Shown here: in pieces, positions 23,861 to 34,972 of the stretch | How positions within the stretch are numbered: position 1 is the stretch's first letter | Layout of the letters: the number at the start of each line of letters is the position of its first letter | Assembly: GCA_030280995.1 (NCBI GenBank) | Contig: JASXTE010000017.1 | Coordinates: 17,047,498 to 17,111,497, forward strand | From: Hemileia vastatrix | Lineage: Eukaryota > Basidiomycota > Pucciniomycetes > Pucciniales > Zaghouaniaceae | Direction of reading: 5' to 3' | DNA length: 64,000 bases | Made by a program: the position numbers and the translations under genes | Notes under the pieces: generated by a model | Seen by the model: only the letters and a program-made list of their open reading frames with translations | The model's database searches: none | Told to the model about the DNA's origin: nothing

Positions 23861-24525
23861 AAAGATGTTGATTTTGTCTGGAATAGTGAGAGACAAAGGG
23901 GTTTTGACACTATGAAACACTGTTTGATGTCAGCACCATTTCTTGCTTTACCTGACTTTATTAAACCATTTGTTTTGTACACTGGTGCCAGTTTTATTGG
24001 TCTTGGTGCTGCCCCCATCAGAAACAAGTGATGAACAGTATAGTATCAGAAGTAGTAATTTGTTATATTTCAAGAACCTTGAGAAATATTTAATTGAAAC
24101 ATGGTGCCACTCAACTTGAGTGTTTAGCAGTAGTGTGGGATCTAGAGAAGCTACATTATTACCTGGATGATTAGAGATTTGAACTTTTCAGTGATTGCAG
24201 TGCAGTTAAATCCCTTTTAAACTTGAAAACACCAAACAGACATATGTCCAGATGGCAGTTAGCTGTTCAAGAATACAGAGGAAGAATGAGGATCATTCAT
24301 AGAGCTAGTATTGTTCACTCAAATGTGGATATGTTATCAAGGTTACCTTTAGCAAATAATGACTCAAATCCTGCATATGATAATGAGGACGAAATTATTC
24401 ATATTCATGGGATATATGTGGTTGATATGGAGGAAGAGCTATTACAGCATATTCTGGATTCATATAATAAGGACATTGACTTAAAAGAGTTATGCACCAT
24501 TGTAGACAGCTCTATAATACCAAGT
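23861..24525 (+). pseudogene. RNase H and linker of Gypsy element 1
   Basis: The RNase H start should read LYTDASFIGLGAA; here it is LYTGASFIGLGAA, so the first catalytic aspartate is lost. Downstream, ATQLECLAVVWDLEKLHYYLD lies at about 24100-24170, and SDCSAVKSLLNLKTPNRHM at 24190-24245. The open part 24223-24525 covers the linker RWQLAVQEYRGRMRIIHRA, in which HRAS replaces HRAG. Two frame changes and two stops separate the blocks. The reading is cut by the 24526-25572 insertion. Confidence 0.75.
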
Positions 24526-25572
24526 TATAGACACAGTGCAAGATGGGTTGGTTCTTCTTAATTAAAAGAAGCGCCTGTCACTCTAAGAAAAGAAACAGTG
24601 ATAACTGTAAGGTGATGATATAGAAAATTTAGAAAAGTAGAGATAAGAGTGGCGCTACAGCCCAGTTACTATCTATTCTCAGTCAAACACTTAATATTCT
24701 CAGCTACTCCCTCTTGAAGCCTTATACACAAATACTATCCTTACTGTAGAAATACAATAACATTTCAGAGCCTCACTACTCTACAATCCTAAAAAATCCT
24801 AAGTAATGTTACTTGATTACTATATATAATTATTATTACTCTTTTTTTTATAAATTTTTTGTATTTCTAGTTTCCTCGATCTCTCTTTCCATAGAGATCC
24901 TTTCCCTTATATATTATCCCTAGGTTTTTGCCTTATCAGCTTTCTCCTACAGGTTTCAGCGCTCAAGTTCTAGTCCCCTCTCTTTAGTAGCCTGTATGTA
25001 CAACTTTATCGCCCATTAGCAACTTGTAGCTACTACCGTGCTCTAGCTATACCTACCCTATGCTTTCTAAGGAAGATTATGTATACTAAAGCCTGTACCA
25101 CCCCCACTTAATGATGCACTAATATTAAAAGAGCTCACTTACTCATGCATTACTTGTAAGTATTATCCTTGGGCTAACCTCCAATATTTGCTTCATGCGT
25201 ATGTGCGCTCCTTTCACCCTGACTTGTTGCACTTTCGTAGTTGACTTTCCTAACTAGCGCTTGTGCTGCTTCTTTGTTAGCTCTCCCTAATAAAACACAT
25301 ACTTCCTTATCTTGATACTGCACTACTAGCCCCACGTGATAACCAGCTGCATGCTTTTCGCTAAACACATAATTATACTATGAACTCCATGTCCATACTA
25401 TGCTGTTTTTTGACATGTAACCCCATACTACAAGCGCAACACCCATATTTCTCTGCGCTTCTCTTAATGACATGACAACTTCTTTGTTCCTATACTCCCC
25501 TTTGTAACAATAACTGCGCTTCACTCATTTTTCATGTGCTTATGCAAGATGTGTACCACCCCATATTAAATG
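24526..25572. mobile_element. Unclassified 1.05-kb insertion inside pol
   Basis: Comparison with Gypsy element 2 shows pol interrupted between the linker (ends around IVDSSIIP) and the block MSMQALI.TLPPKY that resumes at 25576. The insert is richer in G+C and in CpG-containing words (GCGC, GCGCTT) than the element around it. It begins TTATAGACACAGTGC and ends near CATATTAAATGAT. CCAAG on the left and CCAAAG on the right may be the target duplication. Two related GTACCACCCC blocks lie at 25097 and 25553. It has no terminal repeats and no recognised protein; a 64-codon minus-strand ORF at 25174-25368 is unsupported. Confidence 0.5.
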
Positions 25573-25575
25573 ATC

Positions 25576-26813
25576 CAAAGAATATGTCAATGCAAGCATT
25601 AATTTAAACCCTTCCACCAAAGTACCAGAAGGCTTTGGAAAAAGGTACATTTTAAATTGATGAGGGATATCTATATTATAGAAGAAAGTTGAGTAATGTT
25701 ATTGTTATTCCTCCTTCTATGAAAGAGATCATCTTAAAAATTTGTCATGATGACATGTTGGCTGGATATTTTGATCTTGAAAAAACAATGATCAGAATTA
25801 AAAACACTGCTTGGTGGGTTTATATGTCTGAAGACACCAAATTATATGTTGAATCTTGTGATTCTTGCCAAAAATCAAAACGATTGACTGGTAAAAGAGC
25901 TGTATTAATGCAACATATTGAACCTCCTGATGCACCATGGCAGATAATAAACATGGACTTTGCAACAGGATTACCCATTGCTGAGAAAGACAGTTATAAC
26001 TCTTGTTGGGTTATTGTGGACAGATTCACAAAAATGTGTAAATTTATCCCTACTCAAAAGGATGTTTCCACTAAAGAATTAGCTTTCTTATGGTGGTCTC
26101 ATATGTTTAATACTGCTGGTTTTCCTAAAGCCATAATCTCTGACAGAGACCCTAAATTTACTTCTGAATTTTGGATGTCTCTGATGGATGTTTGTGGTTG
26201 TGATCTGAAACTTTCTGCTGCCCATCACCCCCAAACTGATGGATTAGCTGAAAGAATGATTCAGACCTTGGAGGACATGATAAGAAGGTATTGTGCCTTT
26301 GGACTTAGGTATAAAGACAATGACAGATTCACTCATAATTGGGTTACCTTACTTCCTGGGTTGGAATTTGCTTATAATAGCACTGTTCATTCTGTTACTC
26401 AAAGAAAGCATTTTGAGCTCTGGCTTGGATGTGTTCCAAATACTCCTGCCCAAATTCTCAATAATAAAATACCTAAATTGGATTTACATCCTGGTGTGAA
26501 ATCTTTTCTTCAAATGCAACAACTTTTCAGAAGTCATGCTCAAAAATGTATTGAAAAATCCTTTGAATATGAGAAGAAGAGATGGGACAAATCCCATAAA
26601 GAATACACTTTTAAAAAGGGTGATGAAGTATTGATTTCTACAGTCCACTTCAATTTACAAGGTAATAACAAATTAAAAGACCCATTTGTAGGTCCAATTG
26701 TTGTCAGAAGAATGGTTGGGGATAATGCAGTTGAAGTTATTTTGTATTCTCCATATGACAGAAAACATCCTGTTTTTCCAATATCTCTTTTTGAAACCTT
26801 ATACATCCAATAG
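25576..26813 (+). pseudogene. Integrase of Gypsy element 1
   Basis: The open frame from 25689 covers the integrase. The N-terminal HHCC zinc domain reads CHDDMLAGYFD and CDSCQKSK; the second histidine is Tyr (AGHFD in element 2), so zinc binding should be impaired. The catalytic core keeps its three acids: NMDFATGLP, IISDRDPKFTSEF and DGLAERMIQTLEDM. After the core come the GPY/F region (DPFVGPIVVRRM) and the SH3-like fold. A one-base shift near 26790, in a T run before GAAACCTTATAC, moves the reading to the next frame, which encodes the AT-hook and chromodomain. This enzyme inserts the element DNA into chromosomes. Confidence 0.88.
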
Positions 26814-27291
26814 TGATTTATTTCCCAAAAGGAGGGGAAGACCAAAAAAGACCCCTAATGAAATCAATGAGACAGCAGAAATTGATAAGATTCTAAATGA
26901 CAGAATAGTTACTGCTGAAAAAGGTACTGAATACTTTTTGAGATTCAAGCACTACACAATATAGGGGGTGGACTTGCTAGCAAGTCCTCAACCTGAACTC
27001 AGATGGAACTCAGACTGAACTCATACTGAACCCATTCTGAACTCTACTTGAACACCCACCTAAAACTGTTCTGCTGAGTGGTTTTCATCCCTGATTGTAT
27101 GGTTCCTTTATCAATATCTCAATGTGTGTTCAATCTTTGGTGAGTTTGGGTCCAAGGTTGCGGACTCGCTAGCAAGTCTGCCCCCATATTGTGTGGTGAA
27201 GAATAAATCTCCTGAATATGATTCTTTGATACCTGGGCAGGAGATATCTAATCTTCCTACTCTACTAAATAAATATAAAAAGAAAAAATCA
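26810..27291 (+). pseudogene. AT-hook and chromodomain tail of Gypsy element 1, split by a MITE
   Basis: In the shifted frame, FPKRRGRPKKTPNE is an AT-hook type motif, followed by IDKILNDRIVTAEKGTEYFLRFK, the first strands of a chromodomain. Reading is interrupted at 26949 by a 249-bp MITE and resumes exactly in phase after its target duplication: KNKSPEYDSLIPGQEISNLP, then a lysine-rich end and a TAG at 27289. Element 2 has the same domain uninterrupted (GTEYLLRFKGKSNEFDKWIP). Chromodomains of chromoviruses direct integration toward particular chromatin; that is known for the family. Confidence 0.85.
26950..27198. mobile_element. CAC-end MITE inside the chromodomain
   Basis: The ends are CACTACACAATATAGGGGG and (reverse) CACCACACAATATGGGGG. 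Each is followed by the palindrome GGACTTGCTAGCAAGTCC or a one-to-two base variant. The target duplication AAG is at 26947-26949 and 27199-27201. 249 bp, no coding capacity. Confidence 0.93.
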
Positions 27292-27315
27292 TAGCATTTA
27301 TTAATTTATTTTTTA

Positions 27316-27326
27316 GAGTGAGGGAG
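27316..27326 (+). promoter_or_regulatory. Polypurine tract of Gypsy element 1
   Basis: GAGTGAGGGAG directly abuts the 3' LTR, the expected place for the plus-strand primer. Confidence 0.75.
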
Positions 27327-28167
27327 TGTCAGCCAGGCTGCTACACTTACCCAGTAAAATAATTAATTATTTACTGGATGAAGCCACACCTTTTTATTTC
27401 TTATAATTATTAATTATAATATTTTTTTTAAACTTACTTGTAATAAATTAACTAGTTACAAAAATGTAAAGTTAGTAAATAATTAAATTTAATAATAAAT
27501 GTCCTTTATATTTTTATTTTTATTTGTATTTTAATTTTAATTTTATTTCTAACACCATGCTCAATGACAGGTTAAAGAGAAATAAAATACTTAATATTAA
27601 AATAAATATTATATATTGAAAATAAGATTTAATATTGAAATAAAAATAACTATATACAAAAAAAATTCAAATTACTTATTTAAAATTGACACTTACTGTA
27701 ATTTTAAATAAAACAAGTTATTTTTGACATATTCTGTAAATACAGATTGTGGACACGTTCTTTCTAGAACAATCTTATTATTTGAAATTTTCTTCTTGGA
27801 ATTTTATTTCTTCTTTTCTCATACTCCTGTATTTAGTATTTCAAGTCTGTGCTTTGTCTCTCATTTGCCTATAAAAGGCCTCCCCTTTTTGTTGTTTTGG
27901 AACATTCCTTCATTACTTACTTACTTATTTACATTACTATAACAAACAAATATTTATTTCTATCCTTATTGTTTTAGTCTTTACTACTACATAAATCTAC
28001 TCAATAATAAAAATAATAATATATATAAAATACTTGACCTCTTTTAAATTGAGTAAATTAAATAAAAGAATAAAATATACATACCTTGACTTTAAAAGCC
28101 CAAAAATCCATCTTTTCGCCCCATTGGACCTCCGTAAAAATCTTCTAGACCAAGAGACCCTTCAACA
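27327..28167 (+). repeat. 3' LTR of Gypsy element 1
   Basis: 841 bp, TGTCAGCC to TTCAACA. The TATA box is at 27870-27876 and the TTCTAGAA dyad at 27762-27769, both conserved with the 5' LTR. The target copy ACTTA follows. Confidence 0.9.
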
Positions 28168-28318
28168 ACTTATGCTTTGGTAATTCTTATTTGGATTATT
28201 CAACAAGTTGGGAACCAGGAATAAAATATTTATAGTTATGATATGCTGAATAGTAAAGCTTACCTATTTAAGGTACAATATCTCTAATATAATATTAAAT
28301 TGATATTAGGGGGTCTCA

Positions 28319-28508
28319 AACATGATAAATCAGCCATTAGAAAATCTTAATTTTTTCAATCAAAAAAATCACTAAAGAACTTTTAATTATTATATTTTTT
28401 ACTCCTAAGAACCCTTTTTTTTTGACTTAACGTGGAGGAGATTCCCCTTTTTTATATAACTAAAAATTAATTTAATGTATTATATCATTTGTCATGTTTG
28501 AGACCCCC
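28319..28508. mobile_element. TA-flanked MITE, GGGGGTCTCAAAC variant
   Basis: The ends GGGGGTCTCAAACATGA and TCATGTTTGAGACCCCC form a 17-bp perfect inverted repeat with TA on both sides. The interior resembles 17563-17760. Confidence 0.85.
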
Positions 28509-30033
28509 TATTAATTGATAAGGGTAAACTAATAATGAATATATTACCCTATGCAGTGGACCTCACTCAACATAGCTGTAATAATATTTAACTATATAGA
28601 TTTAAGAGACTACAGCAGTAGCAACGTCAAAAATACTAAAGTATCAAGTTTTGATCTGTGGTAAAATTAGATGGTGATTTTTAGGGGAAATCATCTCTTT
28701 ATATCTTATTTCATTCATATTATATACATGTGTTTTATTCAAATATCTGTATATATTTATCCCTGCATTTAATTTATTTGTACCCCTGATTCTTTATCTG
28801 CCTGCATTCCTTCTTGCATCTTTATTTGCCTGCATGTTGTTCCTGCTCTCTTATCTTCCTGCATCTATATTCCTGTATTCATCCCTACATTATGCCCCTG
28901 CATTCTTATTTGATTGTATTTTTTATTTTTTTCTTCTTTAATCTGTTCTGGTTTTTAACTTACTCTTTACTTGAATATTTTGTCAGCTATTCCTTGTTTC
29001 TAGTTGACAGAAATCAAGCATTCTTAATAGAGCTAATCAAACACAGCCGAGTATAATTGTTCATAACGTTTCCATTGAGAAACCAAATTTAATAATTTAT
29101 TCCTTTTACAACTCAAACCGATTCTCTCTGCTTGGTTTTTGTATATTTTAAATGGATTCATCCTCAGTAGTTTATCCTTGATTTTGCTAGATATCATAAT
29201 TGAATTTCAAAAAAAAGACAATATTTAATTCAATTTTTTTCATTTTCGTTGCAAAATTTTTATTGTGGTTTTCAATAATTGTAGTTCTGTCTAAGTTTTC
29301 TCTCCATTGTTCATTTTTCTCCTGATTGGAAAATATGGGTTTATTCACCTGTTGTTAAAATGAATCTACTGCGTACTTATTAATTGCTTACCAATCTTAC
29401 TGTAACTGATGAACTCTTTCAACATCCGTGTGTTGTGTCTTTCAATTTGTGTGTGAAGTAGTGTCTGTGTGATTTTAATGTGTCTTATAGATAAAAGGAG
29501 CTGCTTATTGCTACTTTTTCTGCATCTCCTTTCATCACTGTTTATTGTTTTGTCACTTTTACTTACTTCTTCATTTCATGCTCTTTCTATTTTCTTACTC
29601 TTTATTTAGTTCCCTCATTTCAGCACTGCTTCATTGGTGTCTTAGAATTTTTTCTAAACTTATTTTTACTTATTTGTCGTTTGCATTTTGGTTCAGTTTA
29701 AAACCTGTGAACTCATTTTCTTCTCACATTAATACATTAATATGCTAACAAACAATTTGGTAGTAGGGTAGCGTACAAGTGACCTTTGAGTAAGGCCTTA
29801 AATATAAATATTTATTTATGTTTAATAACAGTCTTCCAAAATGTTTGGCTGTATGAGACAACCTGACTTTTCTATTCAAATGTTACCGTAGATCTTTGGG
29901 CACAAAATTATACTTAAACATCGTTTACCTTCAAGAAATTATTATGGCGCTACGTAATATTTCTCACTTTCAGATCTTCCCTTAAAAATAATCTTCTCCT
30001 TTTCAAGTTGAAAAAAAAAGGTAGAGTTTCCAT
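28509..30033. other. Non-coding region beside the host gene
   Basis: No transposon boundary and no gene recognised. A degenerate CCTGCAT-based repeat occupies 28763-28920 (CCTGCATTCTTATTTG and variants at irregular 15-30 bp spacing). The rest is T-rich on the plus strand. It lies 3' of the host gene on the minus strand, so part may be its 3' UTR and spacer. Confidence 0.45.
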
Positions 30034-31335
30034 CTAAATAAACGAACATTGGAGCTTTTGATGGTGTTGAGATTTAGGAATAACTTTAGATCCGTGAAAT
30101 TTCTTGGCTGCTTTTAAAGCCAAGGCCCCATCTTGAAATACAAGGTGTACCGTTTGAGGTGCCGCCCATGTGAGATTCTCTTGGAATGGGAACTCTGGAC
30201 GAGAGGATGGAGTCAAGTAGTTTAATGGGGTTTCCCTAACTTTTGCTTGAGACTTTAATGTTTGTGCCACCTTCAAGTCGGAAGTTAATTTGTTAACAGA
30301 GTCGTGCATTTATTCAAATAAACAGAAAGAAAAAAATAATAATTTATTAATTATAAATGGGACGTGAAAAAGGATCGCACGAGACAAGATAGTTACACGA
30401 AAGATTTCTGGGCCAAAGGCAAAAAAAATCTGAAGGGGATGAATAGGCCAGCCCAGTGGCAAATTGGTTACTTTGAGAGTGTATGGCGGAGGTGTGTCGG
30501 GGATTGTAAACTGGGGCACAGGGGTAGGCTCGGATGGTTTCGGCGAAGGCGTGGGGGCTTCATTGGGTTCAAGGAGTGCCAAAAGATCCTGATCCTGCTT
30601 CGTTATGTTTTCAGATGGAGGTATGGACCGAGGAGGACTCTGGGCAGTGTCTGGAGTTGTGTTACTGGGGACAGGTGCAGGCAGGAGATGAACTGGGAAT
30701 GCCTGGGGTTCGGAATAGAATTCCACTTCTTCGTCAGAGTTGTCAGCATGGCGGTGGGCGGTAGAAATGAGTCTTTCGAGTTCGTAGATTGTTTCTTGAG
30801 CTAGTCATGTCACCGACGTGGTATCATCAGCTATCTGTCCCTTACATCCGGATCTGAAGCGTTGAAGTGACTTACAAAGAGTATACTTGCAGCCGGCCTG
30901 GCGTAAATCAGCGGCGTCTTCCAAGACGCGTAACGCCTCTTCCACCCGTGCTGGACGACCCATTGCTTCGTATACACACCAGACGGTATCGGTAGCGCAG
31001 CTGCGCTCGTCGGCGCCTTTAGACAAAGCGACGGCGACCTGTAATGGCTGGCCAGCTGCACACAGCAAACTGAGCACAGTGACCCTTCCACCAAGTGGAG
31101 GCATGCTGAGAAGCATCCCGGTGGTCCGACTATTTGGAAGAGCGCACAACATAGCCAAAAGGTTGCGGTCTCCATGGTTTGGATCTCCTGGGAATTCGTC
31201 TGGAAGTCCTTGAGCGGACCCGTTTACCAGCTCTTCAAAGCTTGTCCAAGGCGGAGCCATCAACATGGTCACCAACTTGACATAGGTTCCAACCATGAAC
31301 AACCGGTCATCCATCGGAGACGGTCTTTCTACCAT
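30034..31335 (-). CDS. Hypothetical protein, three exons, probable host gene
   Basis: Proposed exons on the minus strand: 31335-30876, 30800-30397 and 30270-30034, giving about 366 residues. Intron 1 (30875-30801, 75 bp) has a perfect GTAAGT donor and a CTAG acceptor. It removes the only in-frame TGA and keeps phase (TL-S-QETIYELERL). Intron 2 (GTAACT to GAAG, 126 bp) is also phase-preserving, but an alternative donor about 75 bp upstream exists. The first part (MDDRLFMVGTYVKLVTMLM) is helix-rich and ends in AAD...YTL. The middle is a Pro/Ser/Glu-rich disordered stretch (PTPSPKPSEPTPVPQF), and the tail is basic. I do not recognise the family. G+C content is clearly higher than in the transposons around it, and start ATG 31335 has a good context (CCAATGG). 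Confidence 0.6.
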
Positions 31336-31741
31336 TGGCTGAGGTTTCAGTACTGTGTCTGATTGAAAATAATTTAAAGATCGGATAAAACGATCAAAGA
31401 AGATACTCGGCTCTCGGGGAAAGTTAATATAGTGCAGTGTGCTTGTTTAGGCGTGGGGGAGAGGGGGAGGGGGTTGTTTATCTATCTCCTACATTTCTCC
31501 AATCCTCCCTCGCAAATCTTTCCTACACTGACAACATAACCGTGCTTGATTTGCAGAACTACAGGCAAAATATAAAAAAAAAAGAGAAGAAATCTTTCAA
31601 CTGCCATTCAAAGGCAAAACCCGTTTGCTTTGGGATCAAATTGGACATCCGAATCTGCCACATTCATCTCATGTTCTAAATAATGATAGGCATTAAATGA
31701 CTGCATTTGGAGATTGACAACAAGTTGAAAATTCGTTATTA

Positions 31742-32028
31742 CAGTCAACCCCGTAAACATTGAGACAACAATGAAAATTTTCAAAAATTTATTGACATCC
31801 CCAAAGTTGAGCTGCAGTATTTTTTGACTGAATCAGTTCATTTTATGACGATTAGCTTGACTTCACTTTCAACCCAGATGGTGTAGAGCGGCGAAACAAC
31901 AGAGAAATTAACGCGATTGCCACAAAATGAATGGTAGATGTCAAAAAGATACTGCAGCTCAACTTCTGGGCTGTCAATAAATTTTCAAAAATTCTCATTT
32001 TTTGTCTCAATGTTTACGGGTTTGACTG
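31742..32028. mobile_element. TA-flanked foldback MITE, 287 bp
   Basis: The ends CAGTCAACCCCGTAAACATT and AATGTTTACGGGTTTGACTG are inverted, with TA on each side (31740-31741 and 32029-32030). The inverted homology continues inward through GTTGAGCTGCAGTATTTTT. TA duplication with CAG ends fits Tc1/mariner MITEs. Confidence 0.85.
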
Positions 32029-32033
32029 TAATA

Positions 32034-32227
32034 CAGCCAAGTCTCGAAATCTTGCGGAATTTTTGACAAAAAAAATAAAAGTTCCGCCCACAAAAAAAAG
32101 ATTTGCCTATTCAAAAAGGAGGTACCCCCACCCTATCCCCAACCCTTTTGAATAGGCAAATCAATTTTTGGTGAGAACAACTTTTATTTTTTCGTCAAAA
32201 ATTCCGCAAGCTTTTATGACTTAGCTG
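32034..32227. mobile_element. TA-flanked foldback MITE, 194 bp
   Basis: The ends CAGCCAAGTC and GACTTAGCTG are followed by inverted CTTGCGGAATTTTTGAC, and near the centre TTTGCCTATTCAAAA pairs with TTTTGAATAGGCAAA. Nearly the whole element folds back. TA lies at 32032-32033 and 32228-32229, four bases from the previous MITE. Confidence 0.85.
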
Positions 32228-32229
32228 TA

Positions 32230-33256
32230 CCGGATTGCGATGAAAAGACCAGATTTCAATGATTGAATTAAGCTTTGTTATTTGTCGAATTCCTTGGAGT
32301 TTACTTGGAATTAAGAGTTAGAGCTGGAAAGCATAACTGTCAACCAATACTTTCATTGTGGGAATGTTGTATGGATCACAGCTTTTTTTTAAATATATAT
32401 ATATATATATCTCACCCAACAAGGGGTATGAAGAAATATGGCATTCAGATGTAGTTACATAGGAGATGACGGCAAATAAGAAGAAAACAGGGCAATGAAT
32501 AGAGAAAACAGAGGTAAATAAATAAAATTGGTTATCTAGAAAGAGACAAATTATTGGTGAATCTTTTTGTGTTTAGCAAGTAATTCGCAACGTCAGAGAT
32601 AATTGGTGAGGGGGAGAGCAGGGTGGAAGTTCTAAGTGGGACTTTGTGGCGAGTAGCAGCTTGGATAAGTGTGGGTCTGATGTCTGTGTGAGTAGATCAC
32701 ACCTTTGATTTTCCCTGTGACATATATATATATAAATGACTTTTTAGTGTATTTGATTGCAATAAATGGGTAATTGCTTGCTTTGCATGTCAAATATCAA
32801 GCTTCCCATCCAAAATTTTCCAAACTTTTGTCGAGAGCGCAGCAAGTTTTTTTACATGACTTACATCTATCTGTATACACTAAGGAGAATTTGTGTGGAA
32901 CTTGCTAACAAGTCCGATCGTTGAATTCTGGCTTGAGCACAGACAGAAGGCTATCAGCGCTGTGTTTGCAAAAGGGCATATGTGAGTGATCTTGGTTTTG
33001 CCTTTGTGTTAAAACAAAAGTTCAACTATTTCCCGATTGTCTTCTAAGTGACTTACACAACCGGACTTCCCAGTCAATCTCCCATGGTTCTTAACGAGAT
33101 ATATCACCAAGAAAAAAATGAGTCCCTCGCTCACACTTTTCCTGGTATATGAAATTCAGCCTGAGTTTAAGTGAAGTTGGTCATTTTGCGGCTCTGCGTT
33201 TGTAGTGAAGTCATTGCTTAACTAAGCTCTTGAGTAAATATAACACTGCAACAAAT
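32230..33256. other. Non-coding spacer with TA microsatellites
   Basis: Short (TA)n tracts at about 32393-32410 and 32724-32733. A lone GAACTTGCTAACAAGTCC near 32898 resembles the CAC-end MITE palindrome but lacks the rest of the terminus. No gene seen. Confidence 0.45.
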
Positions 33257-33619
33257 GTTCGTTTCGTCTTGGGGCGCAACAAAGGCGCAACGATTACGCA
33301 ACAGTTAAGCAACAATTATTTTTGGCACTTAAAGGTCTTAGGTGGGTCTTAAGTGCAAAAAACAATTGTTTCGTAAGAGCATCCACACTCGTTCGGTTGT
33401 GTAACTCCCGCTTACATGCATATTACTTCTGAGTTGCACAAATTTATGATATCATTCCACACTCATTTTTCGAAAAATTCACTATTTGCGAGTTACACGA
33501 AATATTCATCACTCGTGTTTCTTGGTTTATTCAATAACATCACTGCTTCCACGGCACTAATTTCTTCTATCCCTCCTTCTACCATACTCATTTTTCTTCA
33601 CTCAACTGTTACATTTCCC

Positions 33620-34972
33620 ATGCCTTTACATTTCCTTGATGATTTATTAGACATGGAAGAAGAAGATCTCCTTCTTACATATGTGTTAACTACCTATTGT
33701 AACAATCAATCATCTAATTCAACTACATCAAGACCAAAGAAAAAAATGAAACAACGAGATCGTTACACTGGTAATGCATGCTTAATGAAAGACTACTTTG
33801 GGCAAAACCCTGTTTACAACAATATTATTTTTGAGCCCCAATTTAGAATAAGCAAAGATCTATTTACAAAAATTGTTGAGGATCTACAGATGCACAATAA
33901 ATATTGGGTTTTAAAATCTGTAAGTATAGTATTTTTTTTAATAATATCCATCACACTTTTTCTCAATTTTTTACTAACTACATTACTACAGGATTGCTGT
34001 GGGAAACTTGGATTGACACCTCACCAAAAGCTAACTAGTGTACTTTGCCAGCTTGCCTATGGGGTTTCCGCCAAGTCAACTGACGAGTATGTTCACATAG
34101 CTGAAACCACTTCACTAAAGGCATTGAAAACTTTTGTTAAAGACATCATATCTTTATACAAAAGCAAGTATTTAGGAGAACCAAATGCTGTGGAGAAAAC
34201 CAAGATTTTGAGGGAGTACAAAGACAGGGGGTTTCCGGGATGACTTGGCAGTATTGATGGGATGCACTGGGAGTGGAAAAATTGCCCCACAGCCTGGGCT
34301 GGTCAGTTCCAGGGGAAGGAAAAAACTCCAACAATGATATTGGAGGCCGTAGCAAGCAAAAACTTACAAATTTGGCACACTTTCTTTGGATCACCTGGAG
34401 CTTTAAATGACATCAATGTTCTTCATCGCAGCAACTTGTTTGATAAACTTTTGGGTGGTAGTCAAGGTGGTGTAAAATATAAAATAAATAATAGAATTTA
34501 TAAAAATGGTTACTACCTTGCTGATGGTATTTACCCACCATGGTCAACACTGGTCAAAACAATTTCTCATCCGCAAGATGAGGAAAGTGGATAATACTCT
34601 AAATTACAAGAAAGTGCTAGAAAGGACATAGAATGTTCTTTTGGGGTGTTGCAAAGTAGGTGGGGCATTCTAACCCAGCCATGTCGTCTATGGCATATCA
34701 AAGAAGTGAAGGAGACAATGACCTGTTGTATAATCTTACACAACATGATAGTGGAAGCAAAATCAGAATCAGATCCTTACCTAAATGAACAATCCATTCA
34801 ATGTCAGCTTTCAACAAAACACCAAGATCCTTCTTTGACAAACAGCTTAGTGAATTTTATTCAGAACAGCCAGGAGCTTCACAATTCCAACACACATTTT
34901 GAATTGCAAGAGAATCTGAAGAAACATATTTGGAAAAATAGAGGAAGATTTGAAAATATACAAAGGGAATAA
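33620..34972 (+). pseudogene. Harbinger (PIF) DDE transposase with two nonsense codons
   Basis: One reading frame spans the gene, broken only by TGA at 34241 and TAA at 34592. A 72-bp intron (33920-33991) has a GTAAGT donor, a perfect TACTAAC branch site and an ACAG acceptor, in phase 0. Family blocks in order: RDRYTGNACLMKDYFGQNPVY; LTSVLCQLAYG; helix-turn-helix region; GFPG.LGSIDGMHWEWKNCP with the first catalytic Asp; GSPGALNDINVLHRS with the second; YYLADGIYPPWSTLVKTI with the third acid; RKDIECSFGVLQSRWGIL; and CCIILHNMIVE. ATG 33620 or 33653 seems more likely than 33416, because the intervening residues look like untranslated sequence. With its Myb partner it would cut and move the element; as it stands it is probably inactive. 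Confidence 0.88.
33920..33991 (+). other. Intron of the Harbinger transposase
   Basis: GTAAGT ... TACTAAC (33972-33978) ... ACAG. Its length of 72 is a multiple of three with no stop, so the unspliced frame stays open, but its translation is hydrophobic and unlike the family. Confidence 0.85.

Larger units (their letters stand above)
17978..28167 (+). mobile_element. Gypsy element 1 (chromovirus), complete with LTRs but inactive
   Basis: LTRs at 17978-18827 and 27327-28167 begin TGTCAGCCAGG and end TTCAACA. The 5-bp target duplication ACTTA is at 17973-17977 and 28168-28172. Order inside: leader with hairpin array, small coiled-coil ORF, gag, protease, reverse transcriptase, RNase H, integrase, AT-hook and chromodomain, polypurine tract. 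Coding frames are broken many times and several catalytic residues are lost. It carries two later insertions, 24526-25572 and a MITE at 26950-27198. Confidence 0.9.

Noticed and set aside
25174..25368. 64-codon minus-strand frame in the 1-kb insertion
   Set aside because: Begins without a convincing ATG context, no homology recognised, no neighbours in frame.
28814..29056. 80-codon frame in the CCTGCAT repeat
   Set aside because: Built from a degenerate tandem repeat; no domain.
30364..30804. Plus-strand open frames opposite the host gene
   Set aside because: Shadows of the minus-strand coding sequence; arginine- and glycine-rich translations without structure.
32893..32912. Isolated GAACTTGCTAACAAGTCC resembling the MITE palindrome
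   Set aside because: No CACAATAT terminus and no partner end nearby, so no element can be claimed.
33416..33619. Upstream extension of the transposase frame
   Set aside because: The residues are unlike Harbinger N-termini; the in-frame ATGs at 33620 or 33653 fit better.
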